A stretch of DNA of 64,000 nucleotides from Glacieibacterium sp965200405 (GTDB lineage: Bacteria; Pseudomonadota; Alphaproteobacteria; Sphingomonadales; Sphingomonadaceae), in contig NZ_OZ241356.1 in the NCBI RefSeq assembly GCF_965200405.1, forward strand, positions 2,480,001 through 2,544,000. The letters run 5' to 3'. Positions within the stretch are counted from its first letter, which is position 1; each line of letters starts with the position of its first letter. A program made the position numbers and the translations under genes. Below the pieces are notes generated by a model. That model was not told where the DNA came from. It saw only the letters and a list, made by a program, of their open reading frames with translations, and made no database searches. Shown in pieces: positions 36,541-46,939 of the stretch.

Positions 36541-37215
36541 ATGGTTCAAATACGGGGGAGACTGGCGTTGGCCGAGGGGTACAAGGACAAGCTCGTCGCG
36601 ACCAAGCAGGCCTGGGCCCGTGCCGGCCGCCTGCTGACCGGTAAGGTCGGTGATCCCGAACACGATCGCCTGCCGCCGGGTCAACGCCTGACCGAGGGCT
36701 GGCCGGTGCTCGACCTTGGCGTCCAGCCGGCGGTGCCGCTCGACGACTGGCGGCTGACCGTCGATGGTTTGGTCGCCAACCCGATCGTCTGGGACTGGAC
36801 CGCGCTGCTCGCCCAGCCGCAGTTCGAGGATGTCTCGGACATGCACTGCGTGACGCAATGGTCGCGCTACGACAATCGCTGGCAGGGTGTCTCGACGCTG
36901 CAATTGCTCGACGTGGTGAAGCCGCTGCCCGAGGCGGCGCACCTGGTGATCCATGGCTATGATGGCTACACCACCAACGTCACGCTGGAGCAGTTCTCCG
37001 ACGAGGACTGCCTGATCGCGCACCACCATGACGGCGAGCCGCTGACCCGCGAGCATGGCGGCCCGGTGCGGCTGATGATCCCGCGCTATTATCTTTGGAA
37101 ATCGGCCAAGTGGCTGAAGCGGATCGAGTTCGTTGGTGCCGATCGCCCGGGCTTCTGGGAGAATCGCGGCTATCACAATTTCGCGGACCCTTGGCTGGAA
37201 CAACGATATGGCTGA
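36541..37215 (+). CDS. Molybdopterin-dependent oxidoreductase, sulfite-oxidase-like domain
   Basis: 224 residues in the ATG form. A TTG at 36568 (giving 215 residues) has a near-ideal GGGGAG 7 bases ahead, whereas no ribosome binding site precedes the ATG, so the TTG is a serious alternative start. The domain matches the SUOX fold: VSDMHCVTQWSR carries the molybdenum-ligand cysteine (C103), then HGYDGYTTNVTLEQ, EHGGPVRLMIPRYYLWKSAK and the end GYHNFADPW. No signal peptide is seen, so it is probably cytoplasmic; the substrate is unknown. The last 8 bases overlap the histidine kinase gene. Confidence 0.87.
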   Translation: MVQIRGRLALAEGYKDKLVATKQAWARAGRLLTGKVGDPEHDRLPPGQRLTEGWPVLDLGVQPAVPLDDWRLTVDGLVANPIVWDWTALLAQPQFEDVSDMHCVTQWSRYDNRWQGVSTLQLLDVVKPLPEAAHLVIHGYDGYTTNVTLEQFSDEDCLIAHHHDGEPLTREHGGPVRLMIPRYYLWKSAKWLKRIEFVGADRPGFWENRGYHNFADPWLEQRYG

Positions 37216-38764
37216 GCAACCGCATCTGGTGCCGCTGCCCTATGCCGTCCGGGAGACCGGGCTGCAGCTGCGCCGCTTGCTCGATGCACTGCCGCTCGGG
37301 CTGGCGCTGCTCGACCACAAGGGCGACCTGCTGACCTGCAACGACGCGTTCGCGCTGTCCGTCGGTTGCGAATGCCCGGCCGGCTCGCCGTTGCCGCACG
37401 AGATGACGGTCGCGGCAGATCGTCCGTCGTTGACCGATGGCGTCAAGCGGGCGCTCTATGGTGCTCACCTGCCGATCGAGCTGCGGCTTCGCAAGCTCGC
37501 ACGCAGCGACGAGCCGCTGGTGCTGACCATTGCCGCAGCGCCGCCGGGACTGGCGGCGACCCTGCTGGTCGCGGTGCGCGACGTCCGCGAGCAGCTGCGG
37601 CTGGAACGCCAGGTCGCGCAGGCCACCAAGATGCAGGCGATCGGCCAGTTGGCAGGCGGCGTCGCGCATGATTTCAACAACATCCTGACCGCCAACCTCG
37701 GATTGGTCGAACAGTTGATCGAGCGCCATCAGCTCGGCGACGACGATTTCGACGACCTGGAACAGGTTCGGCTCAACAATGCCCGCGGCGCCGAGCTGGT
37801 CCGCCAGCTGCTCGCCTTCGCCCGGCAGCAAACCCTGCGGCCGCAGCTGATCGACGTCGGCGCGGTGATCGAGGCGCTGGCGACCCTGCTGCGACGCCTG
37901 CTCGGCACCGCCGTAACGCTGGAGCTCGACCTGCGCACCGAAAGCTGGCCGGTGCGGGTCGATCCGGGGCAGCTCGAACAGGTGATCGTCAATCTCGCGG
38001 TCAATGCCCGCGATGCGATGCCGGCGGGCGGGACGCTGCGGATCACGACGCGGGCGATCCTGGCGGCCGATGTCCCGGCGCTCGGCTACAGTGTCATGCC
38101 GGCCTCCGACTTCCTCGAAATTGCCGTCAGCGACAGCGGCACCGGCATCCCCAAGGAACTCGGCGCCAAGATCTTCGAACCGTTCTTCACCACCAAGGAA
38201 GCCGGCAAGGGCACCGGTCTCGGCCTGTCGACGGTGTACGGCATCGTCAAGCAGACCGGCGGCTTCGTGTTCAACGACACGGCGGCGCTCGGCGGCACCG
38301 TGTTCAGCCTGTATTTCCCGCGGGCCGACGGCATCCTGGAGACGCCGCCGGCCGAGTCCAGGTCGGCGGACGCATCGCCGGTGACGCGCCGCGTCGCCGA
38401 CGTGCTGCTGGTCGAGGACGACCGTTCGGTGCGGCTGGTGCTCAACCGCGCATTATTGAAGGCCGGCTTCAAGGTCGCCGAGGCGGTCGATGCGCTAGCC
38501 GCCCTGCCGATCATCGAGGACCCGGAACGCGTCATCGACGTGCTGGTCACCGACGTGATGATGCCTGGAATGGACGGTACCGAGCTGGTCCGCCGCGCCC
38601 GCCTGTGCCGTCCCGACCTGCCCGTCGTGCTGATGTCGGGCTATGCCGAGCCGCCGCAACGCGAGCGCGCCTCCGATCCGGGAACGGCCTTCCTCGCCAA
38701 GCCATTTGCCGCCGCGGCACTGCTGGCGGCGGTCGACCAGGCGCTCGCCTCGACCCTCGCTTGA
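37208..38764 (+). CDS. Hybrid sensor histidine kinase with C-terminal receiver
   Basis: 518 residues from the ATG at 37208, inside the end of the preceding gene. Layout: PAS-like sensor (~20-130; LDALPLGLALLDHKGDLLTC), HisKA with H154 in GGVAHDFNNIL, HATPase (N-box VNLAVNARDAM, G-boxes DSGTGIP and GKGTGLGLSTVYGIVK), then a receiver (~395-515; VEDD, VTDVMMPGMDG, LAKPF). No membrane spans, so it is cytoplasmic. The HDFNNIL type of H-box and C-terminal receiver resemble CckA, but the membrane part of CckA is missing; it may be a soluble paralogue. Confidence 0.9.
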   Translation: MAEQPHLVPLPYAVRETGLQLRRLLDALPLGLALLDHKGDLLTCNDAFALSVGCECPAGSPLPHEMTVAADRPSLTDGVKRALYGAHLPIELRLRKLARSDEPLVLTIAAAPPGLAATLLVAVRDVREQLRLERQVAQATKMQAIGQLAGGVAHDFNNILTANLGLVEQLIERHQLGDDDFDDLEQVRLNNARGAELVRQLLAFARQQTLRPQLIDVGAVIEALATLLRRLLGTAVTLELDLRTESWPVRVDPGQLEQVIVNLAVNARDAMPAGGTLRITTRAILAADVPALGYSVMPASDFLEIAVSDSGTGIPKELGAKIFEPFFTTKEAGKGTGLGLSTVYGIVKQTGGFVFNDTAALGGTVFSLYFPRADGILETPPAESRSADASPVTRRVADVLLVEDDRSVRLVLNRALLKAGFKVAEAVDALAALPIIEDPERVIDVLVTDVMMPGMDGTELVRRARLCRPDLPVVLMSGYAEPPQRERASDPGTAFLAKPFAAAALLAAVDQALASTLA

Positions 38765-38790
38765 GCCGCACTCCAATTGCTGGTAGTCCT

Positions 38791-38802
38791 GTCGCATGCG
38801 AC
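38791..38802. promoter_or_regulatory. Palindrome upstream of the response-regulator gene
   Basis: GTCGCATGCGAC is a perfect 12-base palindrome in the 105-base gap between the kinase stop and the response-regulator start. It could be an operator, but no known factor is suggested by the sequence. Confidence 0.35.
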
Positions 38803-38869
38803 CCGTCTGCAAAAGGTCGGCGCGCGTGGCGTCCGGTATGTTTGCCGGGGTATTCGGAGAGTTCGCGCG

Positions 38870-39220
38870 ATGCGTCGAGTGTTGATCGTCGAAGACGAGG
38901 TGCTGATCGGCATCGTCCTCGAGGACATTTTGGACATGCTGGGCTGCACGATCGCGGGCAATGCGGCGACGCTGGCCGAGGGCGAGGCGCTGGCCGCCGA
39001 GGGCGGATTCGACATCGCCATCCTCGACGTCAACCTGGGGTCCGAGCCGGTGTTTCCGCTGGCCGATCGCATCCTGGCCACCGGCGTGCCGATTATCTTT
39101 GCGACCGGCTCCCACCCCGAAAGCCTGCCGCCGCGCTTCAGCGACTGCGCGGTGCTGGAAAAACCCTATGCTTTCGCGTCGGTTGAAGCGGCGCTGAGCG
39201 GGATGCGCGAAGCCGCCTGA
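38870..39220 (+). CDS. Single-domain response regulator
   Basis: 116 residues from the ATG at 38870 with GGAGAG upstream. Receiver residues are present: acidic E8/D9 (VEDE), phospho-acceptor D53 (ILDVNLG), the Thr switch (FATGS), and K98 (LEKPY). There is no output domain, so it must act by binding or as a phosphate relay, most simply with the hybrid kinase upstream. The gap from the kinase gene is 105 bases with a palindrome, so it may have its own promoter. Confidence 0.9.
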   Translation: MRRVLIVEDEVLIGIVLEDILDMLGCTIAGNAATLAEGEALAAEGGFDIAILDVNLGSEPVFPLADRILATGVPIIFATGSHPESLPPRFSDCAVLEKPYAFASVEAALSGMREAA

Positions 39221-39229
39221 CGGCGGAAT

Positions 39230-39244
39230 GTTCTCTGCTTGTTC
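39230..39244. promoter_or_regulatory. LexA box of recA
   Basis: GTTC TCTGCTT GTTC matches the alphaproteobacterial LexA site GTTC-N7-GTTC. It overlaps an inverted repeat (TGTTCT GTA AGAACA, 39240-39254). It is 66 bases before the recA start. Confidence 0.88.
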
Positions 39245-39309
39245 TGTAAGAACAGACGTGGTACGGAAGTCGCCTTGTCGAGGTGCCGACTGACCGCTAG
39301 GAGAATGAC

Positions 39310-40374
39310 ATGGCCGCAGCTCTGAAAGTAGTAGACAGCAACATGGACAAGGCCAAGGCGCTCGAAGCAGCGTTGGCGCAGATCGACCGTGCCTTTGGCA
39401 AGGGTTCGGCAATGCGCCTCGGATCGCGTGAGACGATGGAAGTCGAAGCGATCTCGAGCGGCTCGCTGGGCCTCGATATCGCCCTCGGCATCGGCGGCCT
39501 GCCGCGCGGCCGCGTTATCGAGATCTATGGCCCGGAAAGCTCAGGCAAGACGACGCTGGCGCTGCATGCCATCGCCGAGGCGCAGAAGCAGGGCGGCACC
39601 GCGGCCTTCGTCGATGCCGAGCACGCGCTCGACCCGGCCTATGCCAAGAAGCTCGGCGTCAACATCGACGAGCTGATCGTGTCGCAGCCGGACACCGGCG
39701 AGCAGGCGCTCGAGATCGTCGATACGCTGGTGCGCTCGAACGCCATCGACGTGCTGGTCATCGACTCGGTCGCCGCCCTGGTGCCGCGGGCCGAGATCGA
39801 AGGCGAGATGGGCGACAGCCACGTCGGCCTGCAGGCACGCCTGATGAGCCAGTCGCTGCGCAAGCTGACCGGTTCAATCAGCCGCTCGCGCTGCATGGTG
39901 ATCTTCATCAACCAGCTGCGCATGAAGATCGGCGTGATGTACGGCAATCCTGAGACGACGACGGGCGGCAACGCGCTGAAGTTCTACGCCTCGGTCCGGC
40001 TCGACATCCGCCGCACCGGCCAGATCAAGGACGGCGACGAGGTCGTCGGCAACACGACGCGCGTCAAGGTCGTCAAGAACAAGGTCGCGCCGCCGTTCAA
40101 GCAGGTCGAGTTCGACATCATGTACGGCGAGGGCATCAGCCGCATCGGCGAAATCCTCGACCTCGGCGTCAAGGCCGGAGTCGTCGAGAAGTCGGGCGCC
40201 TGGTTCTCCTACGACTCGGTTCGCATCGGCCAGGGCCGCGAGAACTCCAAGAAGTTCCTTAAGAACAACCCCGACATGGCGGCCCGTATCGACAAGGCCA
40301 TTCGCGACAATGCCGCGGGTATCTCCGAAGCGTTGATGACCGGCGGACCGGACACCGACGACGACGAAGCCTGA
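39310..40374 (+). CDS. recA: Recombinase A
   Basis: 354 residues with GGAG 7 bases before the ATG. Walker A GPESSGKT (74-81), Walker B LVIDSVAAL, the DNA-binding loop 1 region EGEMGDSHVGLQARLMSQ and loop 2 NPETTTGGNALKF, and the acidic tail (GPDTDDDEA). It forms filaments on single-stranded DNA, does homologous pairing, and triggers LexA autocleavage. The upstream LexA box makes it SOS-induced. recA-alaS is a typical alphaproteobacterial pair. Confidence 0.98.
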   Translation: MAAALKVVDSNMDKAKALEAALAQIDRAFGKGSAMRLGSRETMEVEAISSGSLGLDIALGIGGLPRGRVIEIYGPESSGKTTLALHAIAEAQKQGGTAAFVDAEHALDPAYAKKLGVNIDELIVSQPDTGEQALEIVDTLVRSNAIDVLVIDSVAALVPRAEIEGEMGDSHVGLQARLMSQSLRKLTGSISRSRCMVIFINQLRMKIGVMYGNPETTTGGNALKFYASVRLDIRRTGQIKDGDEVVGNTTRVKVVKNKVAPPFKQVEFDIMYGEGISRIGEILDLGVKAGVVEKSGAWFSYDSVRIGQGRENSKKFLKNNPDMAARIDKAIRDNAAGISEALMTGGPDTDDDEA

Positions 40375-40383
40375 TGCACGGGT

Positions 40384-40408
40384 GGTGGCATGGACCGTCC
40401 ATGCCACC
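40384..40408 (+). terminator. Hairpin after recA
   Basis: Perfect 11-base-pair stem (GGTGGCATGGA at 40384-40394 with 40398-40408) and a CCG loop, beginning 10 bases after the recA stop. No T-run follows, so it may be an attenuating or Rho-assisted site. Confidence 0.65.
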
Positions 40409-40471
40409 GCCGACTGCTGCGGTTCGTCGGTGGTGCTTGAGATACGCCCGTCCGTGCCTTAAGTCCGGCAC

Positions 40472-43135
<2,664 letters not shown>

Positions 43136-43172
43136 ACTCCGGCTGGGCTGCCGCTAGTTCTCTAGGTGACCA

Positions 43173-43201
43173 CCGAGCCTTTGGCCGTTCCAACGGCTCG
43201 G
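43173..43201. terminator. Hairpin between alaS and the convergent gene
   Basis: CCGAGCC (43173-43179) pairs with GGCTCGG (43195-43201); an inner pair GCCGTT/AACGGC gives an alternative fold. It lies between the convergent stops at 43135 and 43203. Confidence 0.6.
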
Positions 43202-43202
43202 A

Positions 43203-44549
43203 TCAGCCAGCTCGGCCGCCCCGCGGGGTCCAGCTGTTCGGTGTCGCCCGGCATGGCGTGGTTGGTCGATAGACCTGATAGCCGGTGCAGCGCGGCAGGC
43301 GGGTCGTGTCCCAGAACCGGCGGCGAGGCCGCGGTGCCGGTTCGCCAGGATCCCCCAGCGCCGCTACATCCGCCTGCTCGGTATTCAGCTTGGCGGTCTC
43401 GGCCGAATCCTCGGCGCGCGTCATGGCGCGTTCCGATGGCGCCGGGAATCGATCGTCGTTCGCCCGGGCATCGCGGACTGGCTCGGCAGGGGGAATGATG
43501 ATCGTGCGCGGCTCGGGCCGGCGCTGAACCAACTCCTCGGACCGTGCCGGGGCCGCCGTCCTGGCCGGGGTCCGGCTCGGCTCGACCGCCTTGTTGGTCG
43601 ACCGGCTTGCCGTCTGCTTGGCCGCGACTGGAGCAGCAACCGGCGCCCGCCCGGACGAACTCCGCGTCGCCGAGACCTTTGCCGGCGCGGTGGTGACCGG
43701 CGCGACACTGCGCGTCGCCGGGGATGCACGCTGCTCGGTACGCACGCGTGCGGGGACCGGCCCGATTGGCGTTGCGCTCGACGGGTTCGTGCGGGCCGCA
43801 GGGGCAGCCGGCGCAGGGACACGCTCCGCCGGCAACTCGGTAGCCTCAGGCTGCGACTGCACAGGTGCCGGCGCGACCACCTCGGCAGCAGGCTGAGCAA
43901 CTCGCGGAGGCGCCTCGACCACCACCTTGGGCACGATCACCGGTCGCGGCTCCACCGCCGGGGCCGCCACCAGCACCGGCGCCGATGAACCACCGAACGC
44001 CCAGCGCATTGCCAGCACCGCGATCAGGATCAACACCGCCGCAGCGATCCACCATCCGCGCATCGCCCTGCGCGGCGCAGCCGGCCCGACCATCGGCCGA
44101 AGCGGCGCAGCCGCCTCGGGCTCGACCGGTGGAACGTCGCTCGCCATGGCATCGTTGGCGACGTCGGCCGGCCGCACTAGCCTGGTGCGCCACTCATCGC
44201 GGCTGTCGTCGAGCGGTACTGGAGCCATCATCGGCACGACTGCCGCGTCGTCGCGGCGCGCACGATCACGCAGCATCCGCCAATCCTCGTTCGCAGGCGA
44301 CGCTATGGGATGCGGCTCGCCGCCGCCGAGATCGTCTGGTACGGGCTCGACCGGCGGCTCGTCGCGGACCAGTTTGAGCGATCTTACCTGACGCTCCTGG
44401 GTATCCGGTGCCTGCTTCTCACCGGGAGGAGCTTCATCGCCATCATCCTGCGACGACCAGACACGACGCCGCGACTCGCGGATGAACCACGGTTCGGAGT
44501 CACCCCAGAGCTCCTGCGCACGTTGCTGACGCCAGTTCTCGTCAGCCAT
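43203..44549 (-). CDS. Proline/alanine-rich single-span membrane protein, unrecognised
   Basis: 448 residues. An acidic and basic N-terminal part of ~165 residues (starting MADENWRQQRAQELWGDSEP), one strong membrane span (~166-182; WWIAAAVLILIAVLAMRWA), then ~250 residues rich in Pro, Ala and Arg with no conserved domain (APAAPAARTNPSSATPIG). The last 40 residues contain two cysteines (PRCTGYQVYRPTTPCR). The topology suggests N-in with a long flexible periplasmic region, as in TonB-like or cell-wall-spanning linkers. No family is recognised. It is divergent from the DUF3011 gene. Confidence 0.75.
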   Translation of the reverse strand: MADENWRQQRAQELWGDSEPWFIRESRRRVWSSQDDGDEAPPGEKQAPDTQERQVRSLKLVRDEPPVEPVPDDLGGGEPHPIASPANEDWRMLRDRARRDDAAVVPMMAPVPLDDSRDEWRTRLVRPADVANDAMASDVPPVEPEAAAPLRPMVGPAAPRRAMRGWWIAAAVLILIAVLAMRWAFGGSSAPVLVAAPAVEPRPVIVPKVVVEAPPRVAQPAAEVVAPAPVQSQPEATELPAERVPAPAAPAARTNPSSATPIGPVPARVRTEQRASPATRSVAPVTTAPAKVSATRSSSGRAPVAAPVAAKQTASRSTNKAVEPSRTPARTAAPARSEELVQRRPEPRTIIIPPAEPVRDARANDDRFPAPSERAMTRAEDSAETAKLNTEQADVAALGDPGEPAPRPRRRFWDTTRLPRCTGYQVYRPTTPCRATPNSWTPRGGRAG

Positions 44550-44670
44550 GACTGCAAATCTTCATAATTATTAAACGTTCTCGCACCGCGGACGGTTGCG
44601 GAACGGTGCCGGCTGGACCCGCGGCCACGGTGACGCGTTTCGTGCGCAACAACCATTGGGGAGTCACGCC

Positions 44671-45072
44671 ATGCGCATCTTGTCGTCCTTCATCGCCACA
44701 GCAGTCCTGGCCGTCGCCGGAACATCGGCACTGGCCCAGCCGCAATACCCCGACAGTCCGCCGAGGAACGGCTATATGCAGCCGGGCAATCCCGACCGCG
44801 GCGTGCCGAACGGCGATCCCCGGCGGGACTATGACGCTCGCTATGACGATGGTCGCTACGACCGCGACCGTGACCGCGGCGACCGTCGGACGATCCGTTG
44901 CGAGTCGCGCAACAACCGGCCGCAGCGTTGCGAGATCGGGCGCGCCGACCGGGTCCGGCTGACGCGCCAGATCAGCGACCGCGCCTGCATCGAGGGCCGC
45001 AGCTGGTTCAGGGATCGCCGTTCGATCACGGTGACCAACGGCTGCCGTGCCGAGTTCCGCGTTCGCGGCTAG
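44671..45072 (+). CDS. DUF3011-family exported protein
   Basis: 133 residues from the ATG at 44671 with GGGGAG upstream. A signal peptide (MRILSSFIATAVLAVAGTSALA) precedes an Asp/Arg/Tyr-rich stretch (RRDYDARYDDGRYDRDRDRG). The C-terminal ~60 residues match DUF3011: RTIRCESRNNRPQRCEI, SDRACIEGRSW and ITVTNGCRAEFRV, with four conserved cysteines suggesting disulfides in the periplasm. Function unknown. It ends in a CTAG overlap with the convergent antiporter gene. Confidence 0.85.
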   Translation: MRILSSFIATAVLAVAGTSALAQPQYPDSPPRNGYMQPGNPDRGVPNGDPRRDYDARYDDGRYDRDRDRGDRRTIRCESRNNRPQRCEIGRADRVRLTRQISDRACIEGRSWFRDRRSITVTNGCRAEFRVRG

Positions 45073-46850
45073 CCGGCCTCGACCTGTCCGGCGTCGCGCA
45101 GGCGCCGGCGGCGGAGCCTGGGCTCGCGCTTCAGTCCCGGTGCGCCGGTCCGGATCGTCGCGCGCAGTTCCGCGCGCTTCTCGTGGATCGAGGCGATCAC
45201 TGGGCCCATCGGGACGCCGAGGTCGACCAGCACCGCCTCCGCGAGTTGCAGGCTCGACTCGACCGTTTCAGGCACGGCGTCGGTAACCCCGAGGCGGTAC
45301 AGGCGCGTCGCATGGTCGGCATCGCGGGCCCGGGCGACGACGCACAGGTCCGGATGGCGCTCGCGGATCAGCCGGACCAGCGTGTCGAGGCTGGTGGTGC
45401 CGTCGACGGTCAGCACCACCGCACTGGCCTTGTCGAGCGCCAGCGCATCGAGGAGCTCGGGGCGCCGCGCATCGCCGTAGACCACCGGCACCCCGGCGCG
45501 TCGCAGCCGCATGACCGAGTCAGGGTCGCTGTCGACCGCCAGATAGGGCTTGCCGTGCGCGTCGAGCATGCTGGCGACAAGACGGCCGACACGACCGAAG
45601 CCGATGATGATCGTGCGGCCCTCGACGATGACCGGCGGCGCCGCTTCGCCGGGATCGCCCGCTGAGTTGCGCCGCTCGATGGTATTGCCGAGCAGGCCGA
45701 GTAGCGGGGCGATGGCGAGCGACAGCCCGGTGACGAGCAGTGCAAGGTCGGCGATCGGGCCCTGGATCAACCCGGCGGCAGTCGCGGCGCCGAGCACGAT
45801 CAGGCTGGTTTCCGATGGTGCGGCGAGCAACAGCGCGACGTTGGCGGCGACGCCGGTGGCGCGTCGGCTGAGGCGCAGCAGCACGGTGACGATGCCTGCC
45901 TTGATGGCGCAGATCGCGACGACTGCGGCGACCACGACCCCCGGTCGCTCCAGCACCGCGCCGAGGTCGAGCCGCATCCCGACCCAGATCAGGAAGACGC
46001 CGAGCAGCAAGCCCTGGAAGGGTGCGACGGCCGCCTCGATCTGGCGCCGGTACTCGGTTTCGGCAAGCAACAGTCCGGCGATCAGGGCGCCGATGACCGG
46101 GGACAGGCCGACGGCGCCGGTGGCGGCGGCACTGCCGAGCAGGACGACCAGCGAAGCGGCAAGGAACAGCTCAGGCCGGCGGGTGCGCGCCGCCTGCAGG
46201 AACAGCGGGCGCAACAGCAGGCGACCGACGACGACGATGCCGAGGATCGCCAGCAGCCCCATGCCGATGCTGGCGCCGAAGCCTGCCGCCGCGGTGCTGC
46301 TGCCAAGTAGCAGCAGGATCGGCGCGATGGCGATGTCCTGGAACAGGAATATGGCAAAGGCGGTGCGCCCGGTCTGGCTGCCCATCCGGCCGCTCGCGCT
46401 GAGCATCTGCAGGCCGACCGCGGTCGACGACAATGCCCCGGCCAGGGCCAGCGCCGCCGTCGCCGCCCAGCCGAGGCCGAAGGGCAGCAGCGCCAGGCCG
46501 ATCGCCAGCGTACAGGCGACCAGCTGCATCGGGCCGAGGCCGAAGACCAGCTTGCGCATGGTTCGCAGCCGATCGAGCGACAGCTCCAGCCCGAGTGCGA
46601 ACAACAGCATGGCGATGCCGGCTTCGGCGGCGGGCGCCAGCACCTCCGGCGTCGAGATGGTGACATTGGCGAGCCACGGCGCGAGGCCGGTCAGCGCGCC
46701 CAGCCCATGCGGACCGACCGCGACACCCACCAGGATGAAGCCGACGACCGGCGAGATGCGCAGCGCCGCAAAAGCCGGGATCACCAGCCCTGCCGCACCG
46801 AGCACGACGACGAGGTCCTTGAAGGATTCGGATGCGAGCGGAAGTGCCAT
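45069..46850 (-). CDS. CPA2-family monovalent cation:proton antiporter with RCK domain (KefB/C-like)
   Basis: 593 residues. About 12 membrane spans over residues 1-385, with PVVGFILVGVAVGPHGLG and the central LLFALGLELSLDRL typical of Kef transporters. Residues ~400-520 form an RCK/TrkA-N domain: IIIGFGRVGRLVASML, GKPYLAVDSDPDSVMRLR and GDARRPELLDAL. The C-terminus is short and basic. Kef-type proteins exchange K+ for H+, often under glutathione control. No ancillary kefF/kefG-like gene is adjacent. It stands alone on the minus strand. Confidence 0.92.
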   Translation of the reverse strand: MALPLASESFKDLVVVLGAAGLVIPAFAALRISPVVGFILVGVAVGPHGLGALTGLAPWLANVTISTPEVLAPAAEAGIAMLLFALGLELSLDRLRTMRKLVFGLGPMQLVACTLAIGLALLPFGLGWAATAALALAGALSSTAVGLQMLSASGRMGSQTGRTAFAIFLFQDIAIAPILLLLGSSTAAAGFGASIGMGLLAILGIVVVGRLLLRPLFLQAARTRRPELFLAASLVVLLGSAAATGAVGLSPVIGALIAGLLLAETEYRRQIEAAVAPFQGLLLGVFLIWVGMRLDLGAVLERPGVVVAAVVAICAIKAGIVTVLLRLSRRATGVAANVALLLAAPSETSLIVLGAATAAGLIQGPIADLALLVTGLSLAIAPLLGLLGNTIERRNSAGDPGEAAPPVIVEGRTIIIGFGRVGRLVASMLDAHGKPYLAVDSDPDSVMRLRRAGVPVVYGDARRPELLDALALDKASAVVLTVDGTTSLDTLVRLIRERHPDLCVVARARDADHATRLYRLGVTDAVPETVESSLQLAEAVLVDLGVPMGPVIASIHEKRAELRATIRTGAPGLKREPRLRRRRLRDAGQVEAG

Positions 46851-46939
46851 TGCGACAAACTGGCACGTTCGAGCCGATCCGTCAGGCTATTGCGGGAATT
46901 TAATCCGCCAGAAACATCGGGGAAACGTCTCCGGCCGGC

